Positions 50,397 through 58,270 of a stretch of 64,000 nt of DNA are shown here, piece by piece. Position 1 is the stretch's first letter, and every line of letters begins with the position of its first letter. The stretch is from NCBI RefSeq assembly GCF_043641555.1, contig NZ_JBHZRJ010000002.1, positions 124,001 through 188,000 of the forward strand. Direction: 5' to 3'. Under the pieces are notes generated by a model. It was not told the origin of the DNA and made no database searches. It worked only from the letters and a program-made list of their open reading frames with translations. Both the position numbers and the translations under genes were made by a program. This stretch comes from Saccharospirillum alexandrii_A. Its GTDB lineage: Bacteria; Pseudomonadota; Gammaproteobacteria; Pseudomonadales; Natronospirillaceae.

Positions 50397-53045
50397 ATGG
50401 GTAAATCTCTGGTCATTGTCGAATCACCCGCAAAAGCCAAAACGATCAACAAATATCTGGGAAATGACTTCATCGTCAAGTCCTCGGTAGGTCACATCCG
50501 TGATCTGCCCACCAGTGGCCAGGCCAAACCGGTGGACGCCAAGGCGCGTGCGCGCCAGGCAGCTGAAACACGCAAATTATCGCCCGAGAAGAAAGCGATC
50601 CATAAAAAGCAAAAGGCCAAGGAGCAATTGATCGCCCGTATGGGCATCGACCCCGATAACGGCTGGACAGCCCAGTATCAGGTGCTGCCTGGCAAAGAGA
50701 AAGTGGTCGACGAATTGCGTCGCCTGGCCAAGACAGCCGATACCGTCTACCTCGCGACGGATTTGGACCGCGAGGGGGAGGCGATCGCCTGGCATTTGCA
50801 GGAAAGCATCGGTCTCGCCCCTGAAAAGTACCGTCGGGTGGTGTTTAACGAAATCACCAAGAAAGCCATCAACGAGGCCTTCGACCGCCCGGGTGAGCTC
50901 GACCTTAACCGGGTCAATGCACAGCAGGCACGTCGATTCCTCGACCGGGTCGTGGGCTTTATGGTGTCTCCTCTGCTGTGGGCCAAGGTAGCCAGGGGTC
51001 TGAGTGCGGGCCGGGTACAGTCGGTAGCGGTGCGGCTGATTGTCGAGCGCGAGCGCGAGATTCGAGCGTTCAACCCGGAAGAGTTCTGGGACTTGCACGT
51101 ACAGACGCGCGCCAAGAACGACGCTGAAGTCCGTTTTGAAGTTGCCCGTTATCTCGGCGACAAGTACCGGCCGGTCAACAAAAGCCAGAGCGATGAGCAT
51201 GTTGAGCGACTGCGCGATGCGGCATTGCGCATCACCGACCGTGAAGACAAGCCGACTTCATCCAAGGCGGCGCCCCCATTTATTACCTCGACCCTGCAAC
51301 AGGCGGCCAGCACGCGCCTCGGCTACACCGTCAAGAAAACCATGACCATGGCCCAGAGGCTCTATGAGGCCGGTCACATCACTTACATGCGTACTGACTC
51401 GACCAACCTGAGCCAGGAAGCCGTTGCCTCGGCGCGTGATTACATCGCCGACCAGTACGGCAAACAGTATCTGCCCGAGAAACCGGTCACCTATGGCAGC
51501 CGGGAAGGGGCCCAGGAGGCGCACGAAGCGATTCGGCCGTCCTATGTGGCCCGCAAGAGCGCCGATCTCTCCGACATGGAGCGCGACGCTCAGCGGCTCT
51601 ATGAATTGATCTGGCAGCGTTTCGTGGCCTGTCAGATGGTACCGGCCAAGTACAAGAGCACGGTGCTGACGGTCGCTACCGGCGATTATGAGCTCAAGGC
51701 AAAGGGCCGGGTGCTGGTATTCGACGGCTACACCCGGGTCATGACTCAGGTCACCAAGGGCGATGACGCCATCGAACTGCCAGATCTGAAAGTGAGTGAC
51801 GAGCTGGCGCTGGTGGCTTTGGAGCCACGCCAGCACTTCACCAAGCCGCCAGCACGCTTTACGGAAGCCTCGCTGGTCAAAGAGCTGGAAAAACAGGGTA
51901 TTGGCCGGCCATCGACCTATGCCTCCATTATTTCGACGATTCAGGATCGCGGCTACGTACGGCTGGTCAGTCGCCGCTTTTTCGCTGAAAAAATTGGCGA
52001 TATTGTGACCGACCGGCTGACCGAATCGTTCAAGGATCTGATGCAGTATCAGTTCACCGCGCGTCTGGAAGAGTATCTGGATGACATTGCTACCGGTGAG
52101 CGCACCTGGAAGCAGGTGCTCGACAGCTTCTACGACGACTTTACCCGCCAGTTGGACCAGGCGGAATCCGACGAAGACGGCATGCGCTCCAACGAGCCGA
52201 CACCAACTGACATCGAGTGCCCGAAGTGCGGGCGCCCGATGATGATTCGTACCGGCACCACCGGCGTGTTTCTCGGCTGCTCCGGCTACAGTCTGCCACC
52301 CAAGGAGCGTTGCAAGGGCACCCTGAACCTGATTCCCGGCGAGGAAGTGCTCGACCTGGAAGACGACGATGAGGCAGAAGCCCAGGCGTTGCGCCACAAA
52401 GAGCGCTGCGACAAATGCGGCACGGCGATGGACAGCTACCTGATCGATGAAGGCCGGAAACTGCATATCTGCGGCAACAACCCGGATTGTACCGGCTTCA
52501 AGGTCGAGAAAGGCCAGTACAAGATCAAAGGCTACGATGGCCCGACGCTCGAGTGCGACAAATGCGGTTCTGAAATGCAGCTCAAGAGCGGCCGTTTCGG
52601 CAAATACTTCGGTTGCACCAATGACGAGTGCAAGAATACCCGCAAGCTGCTGCGCAACGGGGAAGCGGCACCACCGAAGATGGATCCGATTCCGATGCCG
52701 GAGCTGAAGTGCCTGAAGGTGGAAGACACATACGTGTTGCGTGATGGCGCTGCCGGTTTGTTTCTGGCGGCCAGTCAGTTCCCGAAAAACCGGGAAACCA
52801 GGCCGCCACTGGTGAAGGAACTGGTAGCCCACGCCGATGAGTTGCCGGAAAAGTACCTGTACCTGACCAAGGCACCCAAGAAAGACGACGAAGGTCGGCC
52901 CACGGTCATTCGTTTCAGTCGCAAGACGAAAGAGCAATATGTAATGACTGAAAATGAGGATGGCAAGGCGTCTGGCTGGAAGGCGTATTATCAGGGTAAG
53001 CGTTGGGTGGTTGAAGAGAAAGCTGGTAAAGCGGCCAAGGCCTGA
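50397..53045 (+). CDS. topA: DNA topoisomerase I
   Basis: 882 residues, the type IA enzyme that relaxes negative supercoils. The Toprim domain (SLVIVESPAKAKTINKYLG; ATDLDREGEAIAWHL with the metal-binding acids) is followed by the active-site Tyr330 in HITYMRTDSTN. Three C-terminal zinc ribbons carry CPKCG, CDKCGTAM and CDKCGSEM. Length and order match E. coli TopA. The RBS is weak (GGCGG), which is not unusual. It ends in a terminator and faces convergent gltA. Confidence 0.97.
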   Translation: MGKSLVIVESPAKAKTINKYLGNDFIVKSSVGHIRDLPTSGQAKPVDAKARARQAAETRKLSPEKKAIHKKQKAKEQLIARMGIDPDNGWTAQYQVLPGKEKVVDELRRLAKTADTVYLATDLDREGEAIAWHLQESIGLAPEKYRRVVFNEITKKAINEAFDRPGELDLNRVNAQQARRFLDRVVGFMVSPLLWAKVARGLSAGRVQSVAVRLIVEREREIRAFNPEEFWDLHVQTRAKNDAEVRFEVARYLGDKYRPVNKSQSDEHVERLRDAALRITDREDKPTSSKAAPPFITSTLQQAASTRLGYTVKKTMTMAQRLYEAGHITYMRTDSTNLSQEAVASARDYIADQYGKQYLPEKPVTYGSREGAQEAHEAIRPSYVARKSADLSDMERDAQRLYELIWQRFVACQMVPAKYKSTVLTVATGDYELKAKGRVLVFDGYTRVMTQVTKGDDAIELPDLKVSDELALVALEPRQHFTKPPARFTEASLVKELEKQGIGRPSTYASIISTIQDRGYVRLVSRRFFAEKIGDIVTDRLTESFKDLMQYQFTARLEEYLDDIATGERTWKQVLDSFYDDFTRQLDQAESDEDGMRSNEPTPTDIECPKCGRPMMIRTGTTGVFLGCSGYSLPPKERCKGTLNLIPGEEVLDLEDDDEAEAQALRHKERCDKCGTAMDSYLIDEGRKLHICGNNPDCTGFKVEKGQYKIKGYDGPTLECDKCGSEMQLKSGRFGKYFGCTNDECKNTRKLLRNGEAAPPKMDPIPMPELKCLKVEDTYVLRDGAAGLFLAASQFPKNRETRPPLVKELVAHADELPEKYLYLTKAPKKDDEGRPTVIRFSRKTKEQYVMTENEDGKASGWKAYYQGKRWVVEEKAGKAAKA

Positions 53046-53070
53046 GTAACTGACACCCTTGAACCAAAAG

Positions 53071-53096
53071 AAAACCGGCAGTTGCCGGTTTTTTTA
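53071..53096 (+). terminator. rho-independent terminator of topA
   Basis: AAAACCGGCA/TGCCGGTT stem with a T-run, 26 bases after the stop. The A-run on the left lets it also serve gltA, which ends at 53122 on the other strand. Confidence 0.88.
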
Positions 53097-53121
53097 TCGC
53101 TGCGTTCCAGTGAAGGAACGC

Positions 53122-54399
53122 TCAGCTTTTGGGAAAGTCCCGCTGGGTGTGGCCCTTGTAGAGCTGACGGGGCCGTCCAATGCGGTAGCTGCCACTGATC
53201 ATCTCTTTCCAGTGGGCAATCCAGCCCGGCGTGCGGCCAACTGCGAACAAAACCGTGAACATGTCGTTCGGGATGCCGAGCGCCTTAAAGATGATGCCTG
53301 AATAGAAATCGACGTTGGGGTAGAGCTTCTTCTCGACGAAGTAGGGGTCTTCCAGCGCAATTTTTTCCAGACGCATGGCGATTTTCAGCAACGGATCGTT
53401 GTTGATGCCCAACTCGCCCAGCACTTCATCGCACGTGGCTTTCATCACCTTGGCGCGGGGGTCGTAGTTCTTGTAGACCCGATGGCCAAAGCCCATCAGA
53501 CGGAACGGATCGTCCTTGTCTTTGGCGCGCTTGATGTACTCTTCGATGTTGGCTTCATCACCAATCTCTTCGAGCATGTTCAGCACCGCCTCGTTGGCGC
53601 CGCCGTGTGCCGGGCCCCAGAGCGCTGCTATGCCGGCCGCAATGCAGGCGAACGGGTTGGCACCGGATGAGCCGGCCAGCCGCACCGTTGACGTTGAGGC
53701 GTTTTGCTCGTGATCGGCATGGAGAGTGAAAATCTTGTCCATGGCCCGCGCCAGGACGGGGTTCACGGTATATTCCTCGGCCGGTGTGCTGAACATCATG
53801 TGCAGAAAGTTGCCCCCATAGGACAGATCGTTCCGCGGGTACATGAATGGCTGACCCATGGAGTACTTGTAAGTCATGGCCGCCAGCGTCGGCATTTTGG
53901 AGATCAGACGGTGCGCAGCGACTTCACGATGGTGATCGTTACTGATGTCGAGCGAATCGTGATAGAAGGCCGACAGGGCGCCAACCACGCCAACCATGAT
54001 CGCCATGGGGTGGGAGTCACGGCGGAACCCCTGGAAGAACACATGCATCTGCTCGTGCACCATGGTGTGGTGCATGATGATGTTCTTGAACTCGCCTTTC
54101 TGGGTGTTATCCGGCAGTTCTCCGTACAGCAACAGGTAGCAGACATCCAGATAGTCGGCATTCTCGGCCAACTGATCGATCGGGTAGCCCCGGTGCAGTA
54201 AGACACCTTTATCACCATCAATATAGGTGATTTCAGATTCGCAGGACGCGGTTGAGACAAAGCCCGGATCATAAGTGAACAGGCCGTGAGCGGTCAGTGA
54301 CCGCACGTCTACAACATCCTGACCCAGAGTGCCGGAGTAAATCGGCAATTCAATCGGGTCGCGTCCTTCGATGACCAACTTGGCTGTCTTGTCAGTCAT
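53122..54399 (-). CDS. gltA: citrate synthase
   Basis: 425 residues, the type II (hexameric, NADH-sensitive class) citrate synthase of gammaproteobacteria. The opening KLVIEGRDPIELPIYSGTLG is family-typical. The active-site regions GHRVYKNYDPRAKV (His) and LHADHEQNAST are intact. It condenses acetyl-CoA and oxaloacetate, the entry step of the TCA cycle. A GGAGG precedes the ATG. It is divergent from sdhC, with separate promoters in the 454-base gap. Confidence 0.96.
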   Translation of the reverse strand: MTDKTAKLVIEGRDPIELPIYSGTLGQDVVDVRSLTAHGLFTYDPGFVSTASCESEITYIDGDKGVLLHRGYPIDQLAENADYLDVCYLLLYGELPDNTQKGEFKNIIMHHTMVHEQMHVFFQGFRRDSHPMAIMVGVVGALSAFYHDSLDISNDHHREVAAHRLISKMPTLAAMTYKYSMGQPFMYPRNDLSYGGNFLHMMFSTPAEEYTVNPVLARAMDKIFTLHADHEQNASTSTVRLAGSSGANPFACIAAGIAALWGPAHGGANEAVLNMLEEIGDEANIEEYIKRAKDKDDPFRLMGFGHRVYKNYDPRAKVMKATCDEVLGELGINNDPLLKIAMRLEKIALEDPYFVEKKLYPNVDFYSGIIFKALGIPNDMFTVLFAVGRTPGWIAHWKEMISGSYRIGRPRQLYKGHTQRDFPKS

Positions 54400-54572
54400 G
54401 AGGCCTCCTCTTCAAAGCAGTGTTGGGCGCCAGAGTATCGGCGCAGGATGGGGTGAACTCGTGTTGGGCCTGTAGGGCAGGCCCCGTGCGGCGTGCATTG
54501 CCAGCAAATTAAGTGCCCTCAAGGCAACGCCGGATGATACAGTTGTGACTCAGAGTTTAAAATCGGGGCCAA

Positions 54573-54600
54573 CTATAGAGCCTTGGTCGGGATTGTCAAT
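54573..54600 (-). promoter_or_regulatory. sigma70 promoter of gltA
   Basis: Read on the minus strand: TTGACA (54600-54595), 16-base spacer, TATAGT (54578-54573). It gives a leader of about 165 bases to gltA. No ORF lies in that leader. Confidence 0.7.
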
Positions 54601-54700
54601 TTGACTTCAGTCTTACGGCTTGAACGCAAAAAACGATGTCTCCCCCTAAAGTCGAAGTGGAAACCTTTTGTCAATCGATACAATAGCGACCGCTAATGAA

Positions 54701-54728
54701 TCCCGGATCAGGCGGGCTGATCACGGGA
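54701..54728. promoter_or_regulatory. inverted repeat just upstream of the sdh promoter
   Basis: TCCCGGATCAG pairs with CTGATC-A-CGGGA across a five-base loop (11 bp with one bulged A). It ends nine bases before the sdhC -35 box. The position suits an operator, but no known site is recognised. Confidence 0.4.
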
Positions 54729-54736
54729 GTGTTCAT

Positions 54737-54765
54737 TTGTAATTGTGTTCGACGGTCTCTATAAT
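54737..54765 (+). promoter_or_regulatory. sigma70 promoter of sdhCDAB
   Basis: TTGTAA (54737-54742), 17-base spacer, perfect TATAAT (54760-54765). The start codon of sdhC is about 80 bases downstream. It probably drives the whole sdh-suc block. Confidence 0.75.
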
Positions 54766-54853
54766 TCCGCCGCATTTCGGGGTTGGGCTTAATTGTCCAA
54801 CAACTCCAAACACCCCGGTTCAGGGGTCCGCACCATAAGAAGAGTGTACTGCC

Positions 54854-55228
54854 GTGAAAGATCACCGACCGAAAAACCTCGATCTGGCGACGATCCAAAT
54901 GCCGATCACCGCCATAGCGTCGATTCTGCACCGAATCACCGGCGTCATGCTGTTTGTCGCCGTGGGCTTTCTAGTCTGGGCTTTAAGTCTGAGCCTCGAG
55001 TCCCGTCAGGGGTTTGACCAGACCGTTGCCGTCATGACCCACCCCCTCGCCAAGCTGATTACCTGGGGCATTTTGTCTCTGGTCATCTACCACCTCTTTG
55101 CCGGCATCAAGCACCTGATCATGGACGCCGGTTTCGCTGAAACGAAGGAAGGGGGGCCGCTGGCGGCTAAAATTACCCTGGTCCTGACTGTCGTTGTGAT
55201 CGTGTTGATGGGGATATGGGTATGGTAA
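54854..55228 (+). CDS. sdhC: succinate dehydrogenase cytochrome b556 subunit
   Basis: 124 residues with three membrane helices. The family start RPKNLDLATIQMPITAIASILHRITGVMLF includes the Ser and His-Arg motif (ILHRITG) near heme and quinone; a later His in VIYHLFAGIKHLIMD is a likely heme ligand. It anchors SdhAB in the inner membrane and binds ubiquinone. It starts with GTG behind AGAAGAG. The stop overlaps sdhD by about seven bases. Confidence 0.93.
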   Translation: MKDHRPKNLDLATIQMPITAIASILHRITGVMLFVAVGFLVWALSLSLESRQGFDQTVAVMTHPLAKLITWGILSLVIYHLFAGIKHLIMDAGFAETKEGGPLAAKITLVLTVVVIVLMGIWVW

Positions 55229-55569
55229 AAAGTGTGACGAATCTAACCCGCAGTGGCCTTTCTGACTGGCTGGTGCAACGTGTCTCAGCGGTTCTGCTGG
55301 CACTCTATACACTCTTCATTCTCGGCGTCTTCTTCGCCAACCCGGACCTGGGTTATGACGAATGGGAACATCTCTTCTCCCTGTTCTGGGTCAAACTGTT
55401 CACTCTGGCCACTTTGCTGGCCCTGGTCGGCCATATCTGGATCGGCATGTGGACCGTCGCGACCGATTACCTGAAAAACACCTGGGTTCGCTTCTTCTTT
55501 TTATGTGTGATCGCTGTAACCGCTTTTGTTTACCTGGTTACCGGTGTTACCGCTGTATGGGGTGTATAA
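55222..55569 (+). CDS. sdhD: succinate dehydrogenase membrane anchor subunit
   Basis: 115 residues with three membrane helices (LVQRVSAVLLALYTLFILGVFF, LFTLATLLALVGHIWIGMW, FFFLCVIAVTAFVYLVTGV). It pairs with SdhC to hold heme b and the quinone site; the His in VGHIWIG is a heme-ligand candidate. The ATG at 55222 has GGGGAT about nine bases upstream and overlaps the sdhC stop; an ATG two codons earlier is also possible. sdhA begins four bases after its stop. Confidence 0.92.
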   Translation: MVKSVTNLTRSGLSDWLVQRVSAVLLALYTLFILGVFFANPDLGYDEWEHLFSLFWVKLFTLATLLALVGHIWIGMWTVATDYLKNTWVRFFFLCVIAVTAFVYLVTGVTAVWGV

Positions 55570-55572
55570 AGC

Positions 55573-57345
55573 ATGGCTAACATCAAGACAATGACATATG
55601 ACGCCATCGTGGTTGGTGGCGGTGGTTCGGGCCTGCGGGCAGCGTTGCAGCTGGCCGAATCCGGTTTGAACACGGCGGTAATTTCTAAAGTTTTCCCAAC
55701 CCGTTCTCACACGGTATCGGCCCAGGGTGGCATTACCTGCGCTATCGCCAGTGCCGATCCGGATGATGACTGGCGCTGGCATATGTATGACACCGTCAAA
55801 GGTTCCGATTACATCGGCGACCAGGACGCGATTGAATACATGTGTTCAGTGGGCCCCCAGGCTGTGTTCGAGCTCGATCATATGGGGCTGCCGTTCTCAC
55901 GCTTTGAAAATGGCCGTATTTACCAGCGCCCCTTTGGTGGGCAGTCCAAGAACTTTGGCGAAGGTGGCCAGGCGTCCCGTACCTGTGCTGCGGCTGACCG
56001 TACCGGTCATGCGCTGTTGCACACGCTTTACCAGGGTAACCTGAAAGCCGGCACCAGCTTTTTGAACGAATGGTATGCCGTCGACCTGGTCACCAACGAC
56101 AGCAACGCCGTTGTCGGTGTAGTGGCGATTGATATCGAAACGGGTGAAACCGTGCATATTCAGTCCAAGGCCACGGTTCTGGCGACCGGTGGTGCAGGGC
56201 GCATCTATGCCTCCACCACCAACGCACTGATCAATACCGGCGACGGCATTGGCATGGCATTGCGCGCGGGCTTCCCGGTGCAGGACATGGAAATGTGGCA
56301 GTTCCACCCAACCGGTATTTACGGCGCCGGTACTCTGGTAACCGAAGGGTGCCGGGGTGAGGGTGGCTACCTGATCAACAAAGACGGCGAGCGGTTTATG
56401 GAACGCTATGCGCCGAACGCCAAAGACCTGGCCGGTCGTGACGTTGTTGCGCGGTCAATGATTCTGGAATTGCTGGAAGGACGCGGGGGCGGCCCGGAAG
56501 GGGATCACGTCTTCCTGAAGCTCGACCACCTGGGCGAAGAGCTGCTCCAAAGCCGCCTGCCTGGCATCGTCGAGCTGTCCAAAACCTTTGCTCACGTTGA
56601 CCCGGCCAAGGAACCCATCCCAGTGGTTCCAACCTGCCACTATATGATGGGCGGTATTCCGACCAACATCGGCGGCCAGGCTCTGACCGTGGATGCCGAT
56701 GGCAAAGACCACGTCATCGACGGACTCTACGCCTGTGGCGAAGCCGCTTGTGTATCGGTTCACGGGGCCAACCGTCTGGGCGGCAACTCGCTGCTGGATC
56801 TGGTGGTCTTCGGTCGTTCTGCGGGTATGCAGATCGAGAAAACCCTGCGTGAAGGCTTTGAAACCAGTGCTGCCACTCAGGCGGATATCGAGCGTGCCAT
56901 GGCGCGACTGGATGCACTGGAGAATGGCAAGGGCACCGAAAAAGTGGCGGACGTCAAAAAAGACCTGCAGAACTGCATGCAGCTGCACTTCGGCGTGTTC
57001 CGCGAAGGTAAGAGCATGGGCGAAGGCCTGGCCAAGCTGGCCGAGATTCGCGAGCGCGTGGCCAACATTGGCCTAGACGACAAGAGCCGTGCTTTCAACA
57101 CCGCACGCATAGAAGCACTCGAGCTGGCTAACCTGCTGGAAGTCGCCGAGGCAACTGCGGTGTCGGCCGAACAGCGGACTGAGAGCCGCGGTGCCCATGC
57201 CCGCGAAGATTATCAGGAGCGCGACGACGAAAACTGGCTGTGCCATTCCATCTTCAAGCCAGGCGAGAAAGTGATCAGCAAGCGGGCGGTGAACTTCACA
57301 CCGAAAACCGTTGATACCTTCCAGCCCAAAATCCGGACTTACTAG
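55573..57345 (+). CDS. sdhA: succinate dehydrogenase flavoprotein subunit
   Basis: 590 residues. It binds FAD covalently through the His of SHTVSAQGG, with the nucleotide-binding VVGGGGSGLRAALQLAESG at the start. The catalytic region contains HPTGIYGAGTL and RLGGNSLLDLVVFGR. It oxidises succinate to fumarate and passes electrons to SdhB. It lies between sdhD and sdhB in the normal order. SdhC, D, A and B are spaced closely, so this is one transcript. Confidence 0.97.
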   Translation: MANIKTMTYDAIVVGGGGSGLRAALQLAESGLNTAVISKVFPTRSHTVSAQGGITCAIASADPDDDWRWHMYDTVKGSDYIGDQDAIEYMCSVGPQAVFELDHMGLPFSRFENGRIYQRPFGGQSKNFGEGGQASRTCAAADRTGHALLHTLYQGNLKAGTSFLNEWYAVDLVTNDSNAVVGVVAIDIETGETVHIQSKATVLATGGAGRIYASTTNALINTGDGIGMALRAGFPVQDMEMWQFHPTGIYGAGTLVTEGCRGEGGYLINKDGERFMERYAPNAKDLAGRDVVARSMILELLEGRGGGPEGDHVFLKLDHLGEELLQSRLPGIVELSKTFAHVDPAKEPIPVVPTCHYMMGGIPTNIGGQALTVDADGKDHVIDGLYACGEAACVSVHGANRLGGNSLLDLVVFGRSAGMQIEKTLREGFETSAATQADIERAMARLDALENGKGTEKVADVKKDLQNCMQLHFGVFREGKSMGEGLAKLAEIRERVANIGLDDKSRAFNTARIEALELANLLEVAEATAVSAEQRTESRGAHAREDYQERDDENWLCHSIFKPGEKVISKRAVNFTPKTVDTFQPKIRTY

Positions 57346-57354
57346 GAGCGTTGT

Positions 57355-58062
57355 ATGAAAGTCAGCCTGTATCGCTACAATCCGGAAACCGACAAGAAGC
57401 CCTACATGCAGGATTACGACATTAATGTCCCTGCAGACAAGGATCTGATGGTTCTCGATGTTCTGAATCTGGTTAAAGAACAGGACCCTTCTGTATCTTA
57501 TCGTCGCTCCTGCCGTGAAGGTGTCTGCGGCTCAGACGGTTTGAACATCAATGGCAAGAATGGCCTGGGCTGCATTACGCCCCTGTCCGAAGTGAAGGGC
57601 GGTCGCGACAAACTGGTCGTGCGCCCGTTGCCGGGTCTGCCGGTCATTCGTGACCTGGTGGTCGACATGAGTGTTTTCTACAAGCAGTACGAGAAAATCA
57701 AGCCTTTCCTGATCAACGATCAGCCGGCGCCCGCCATTGAGCGGTTGCAAAGCCCGGAAGACCGGGAAAAGCTCGACGGCCTCTACGAGTGCATTCTGTG
57801 CGCCTGCTGTTCAACCTCTTGTCCGTCGTTCTGGTGGAACCCGGACAAATTTGTCGGCCCGGCGGGTTTGCTGCAAGCCTACCGCTTTCTGGCAGACAGC
57901 CGCGACACCGCTACCGCGGATCGTCTGGCGGAACTGGACGATCCGTTCAGTGTCTTCCGTTGCCGTGGTATCATGAATTGTGTCAGTGTGTGCCCCAAAG
58001 GGTTGAACCCAACGCGTGCGATCGGTCATATCCGGTCTATGCTGTTGGCCAACGCGACCTGA
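57355..58062 (+). CDS. sdhB: succinate dehydrogenase iron-sulfur subunit
   Basis: 235 residues with three Fe-S sites: [2Fe-2S] in CREGVCGSDGLNINGKNGLGC, then [4Fe-4S] and [3Fe-4S] ligands in CILCACCSTSCPSFWW and CRGIMNCVSVCPKGLNP. It relays electrons from FAD to ubiquinone. The start lies nine bases after sdhA with AGGAG before the ATG. The gene for 2-oxoglutarate dehydrogenase follows after 208 bases and a stem-loop. Confidence 0.97.
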   Translation: MKVSLYRYNPETDKKPYMQDYDINVPADKDLMVLDVLNLVKEQDPSVSYRRSCREGVCGSDGLNINGKNGLGCITPLSEVKGGRDKLVVRPLPGLPVIRDLVVDMSVFYKQYEKIKPFLINDQPAPAIERLQSPEDREKLDGLYECILCACCSTSCPSFWWNPDKFVGPAGLLQAYRFLADSRDTATADRLAELDDPFSVFRCRGIMNCVSVCPKGLNPTRAIGHIRSMLLANAT

Positions 58063-58127
58063 TCACTGTTTATAGGCGATTACGTTAAGTGATGGCTAAG
58101 TAGCAGCCGCTTCACTCTGCGGTTGAA

Positions 58128-58155
58128 CCCCGGTATCGACAGATACCGGGGCGTT
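58128..58155 (+). terminator. stem-loop between sdhB and sucA
   Basis: CCCCGGTATC/GATACCGGGG, 10-bp stem, four-base loop, followed only by CGTTTT. This would be a partial terminator or mRNA-processing point. It fits the usual lower expression of suc relative to sdh. No clear new promoter is visible in the 120 bases before sucA. Confidence 0.5.
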
Positions 58156-58270
58156 TTGCGATCAGCTGGTTGTTTTTCGGGTCGGCCGGGCGCATTTGAG
58201 TGATGAAAATTGAGCCGATGTCTTCTGGCATCATTATTCTCCGCGGTATTGAACAAACAGGGTTCAAGCA

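Noticed and set aside
51258..52937. 559-codon open frame antisense to topA
   Set aside because: Shadow frame of topA.
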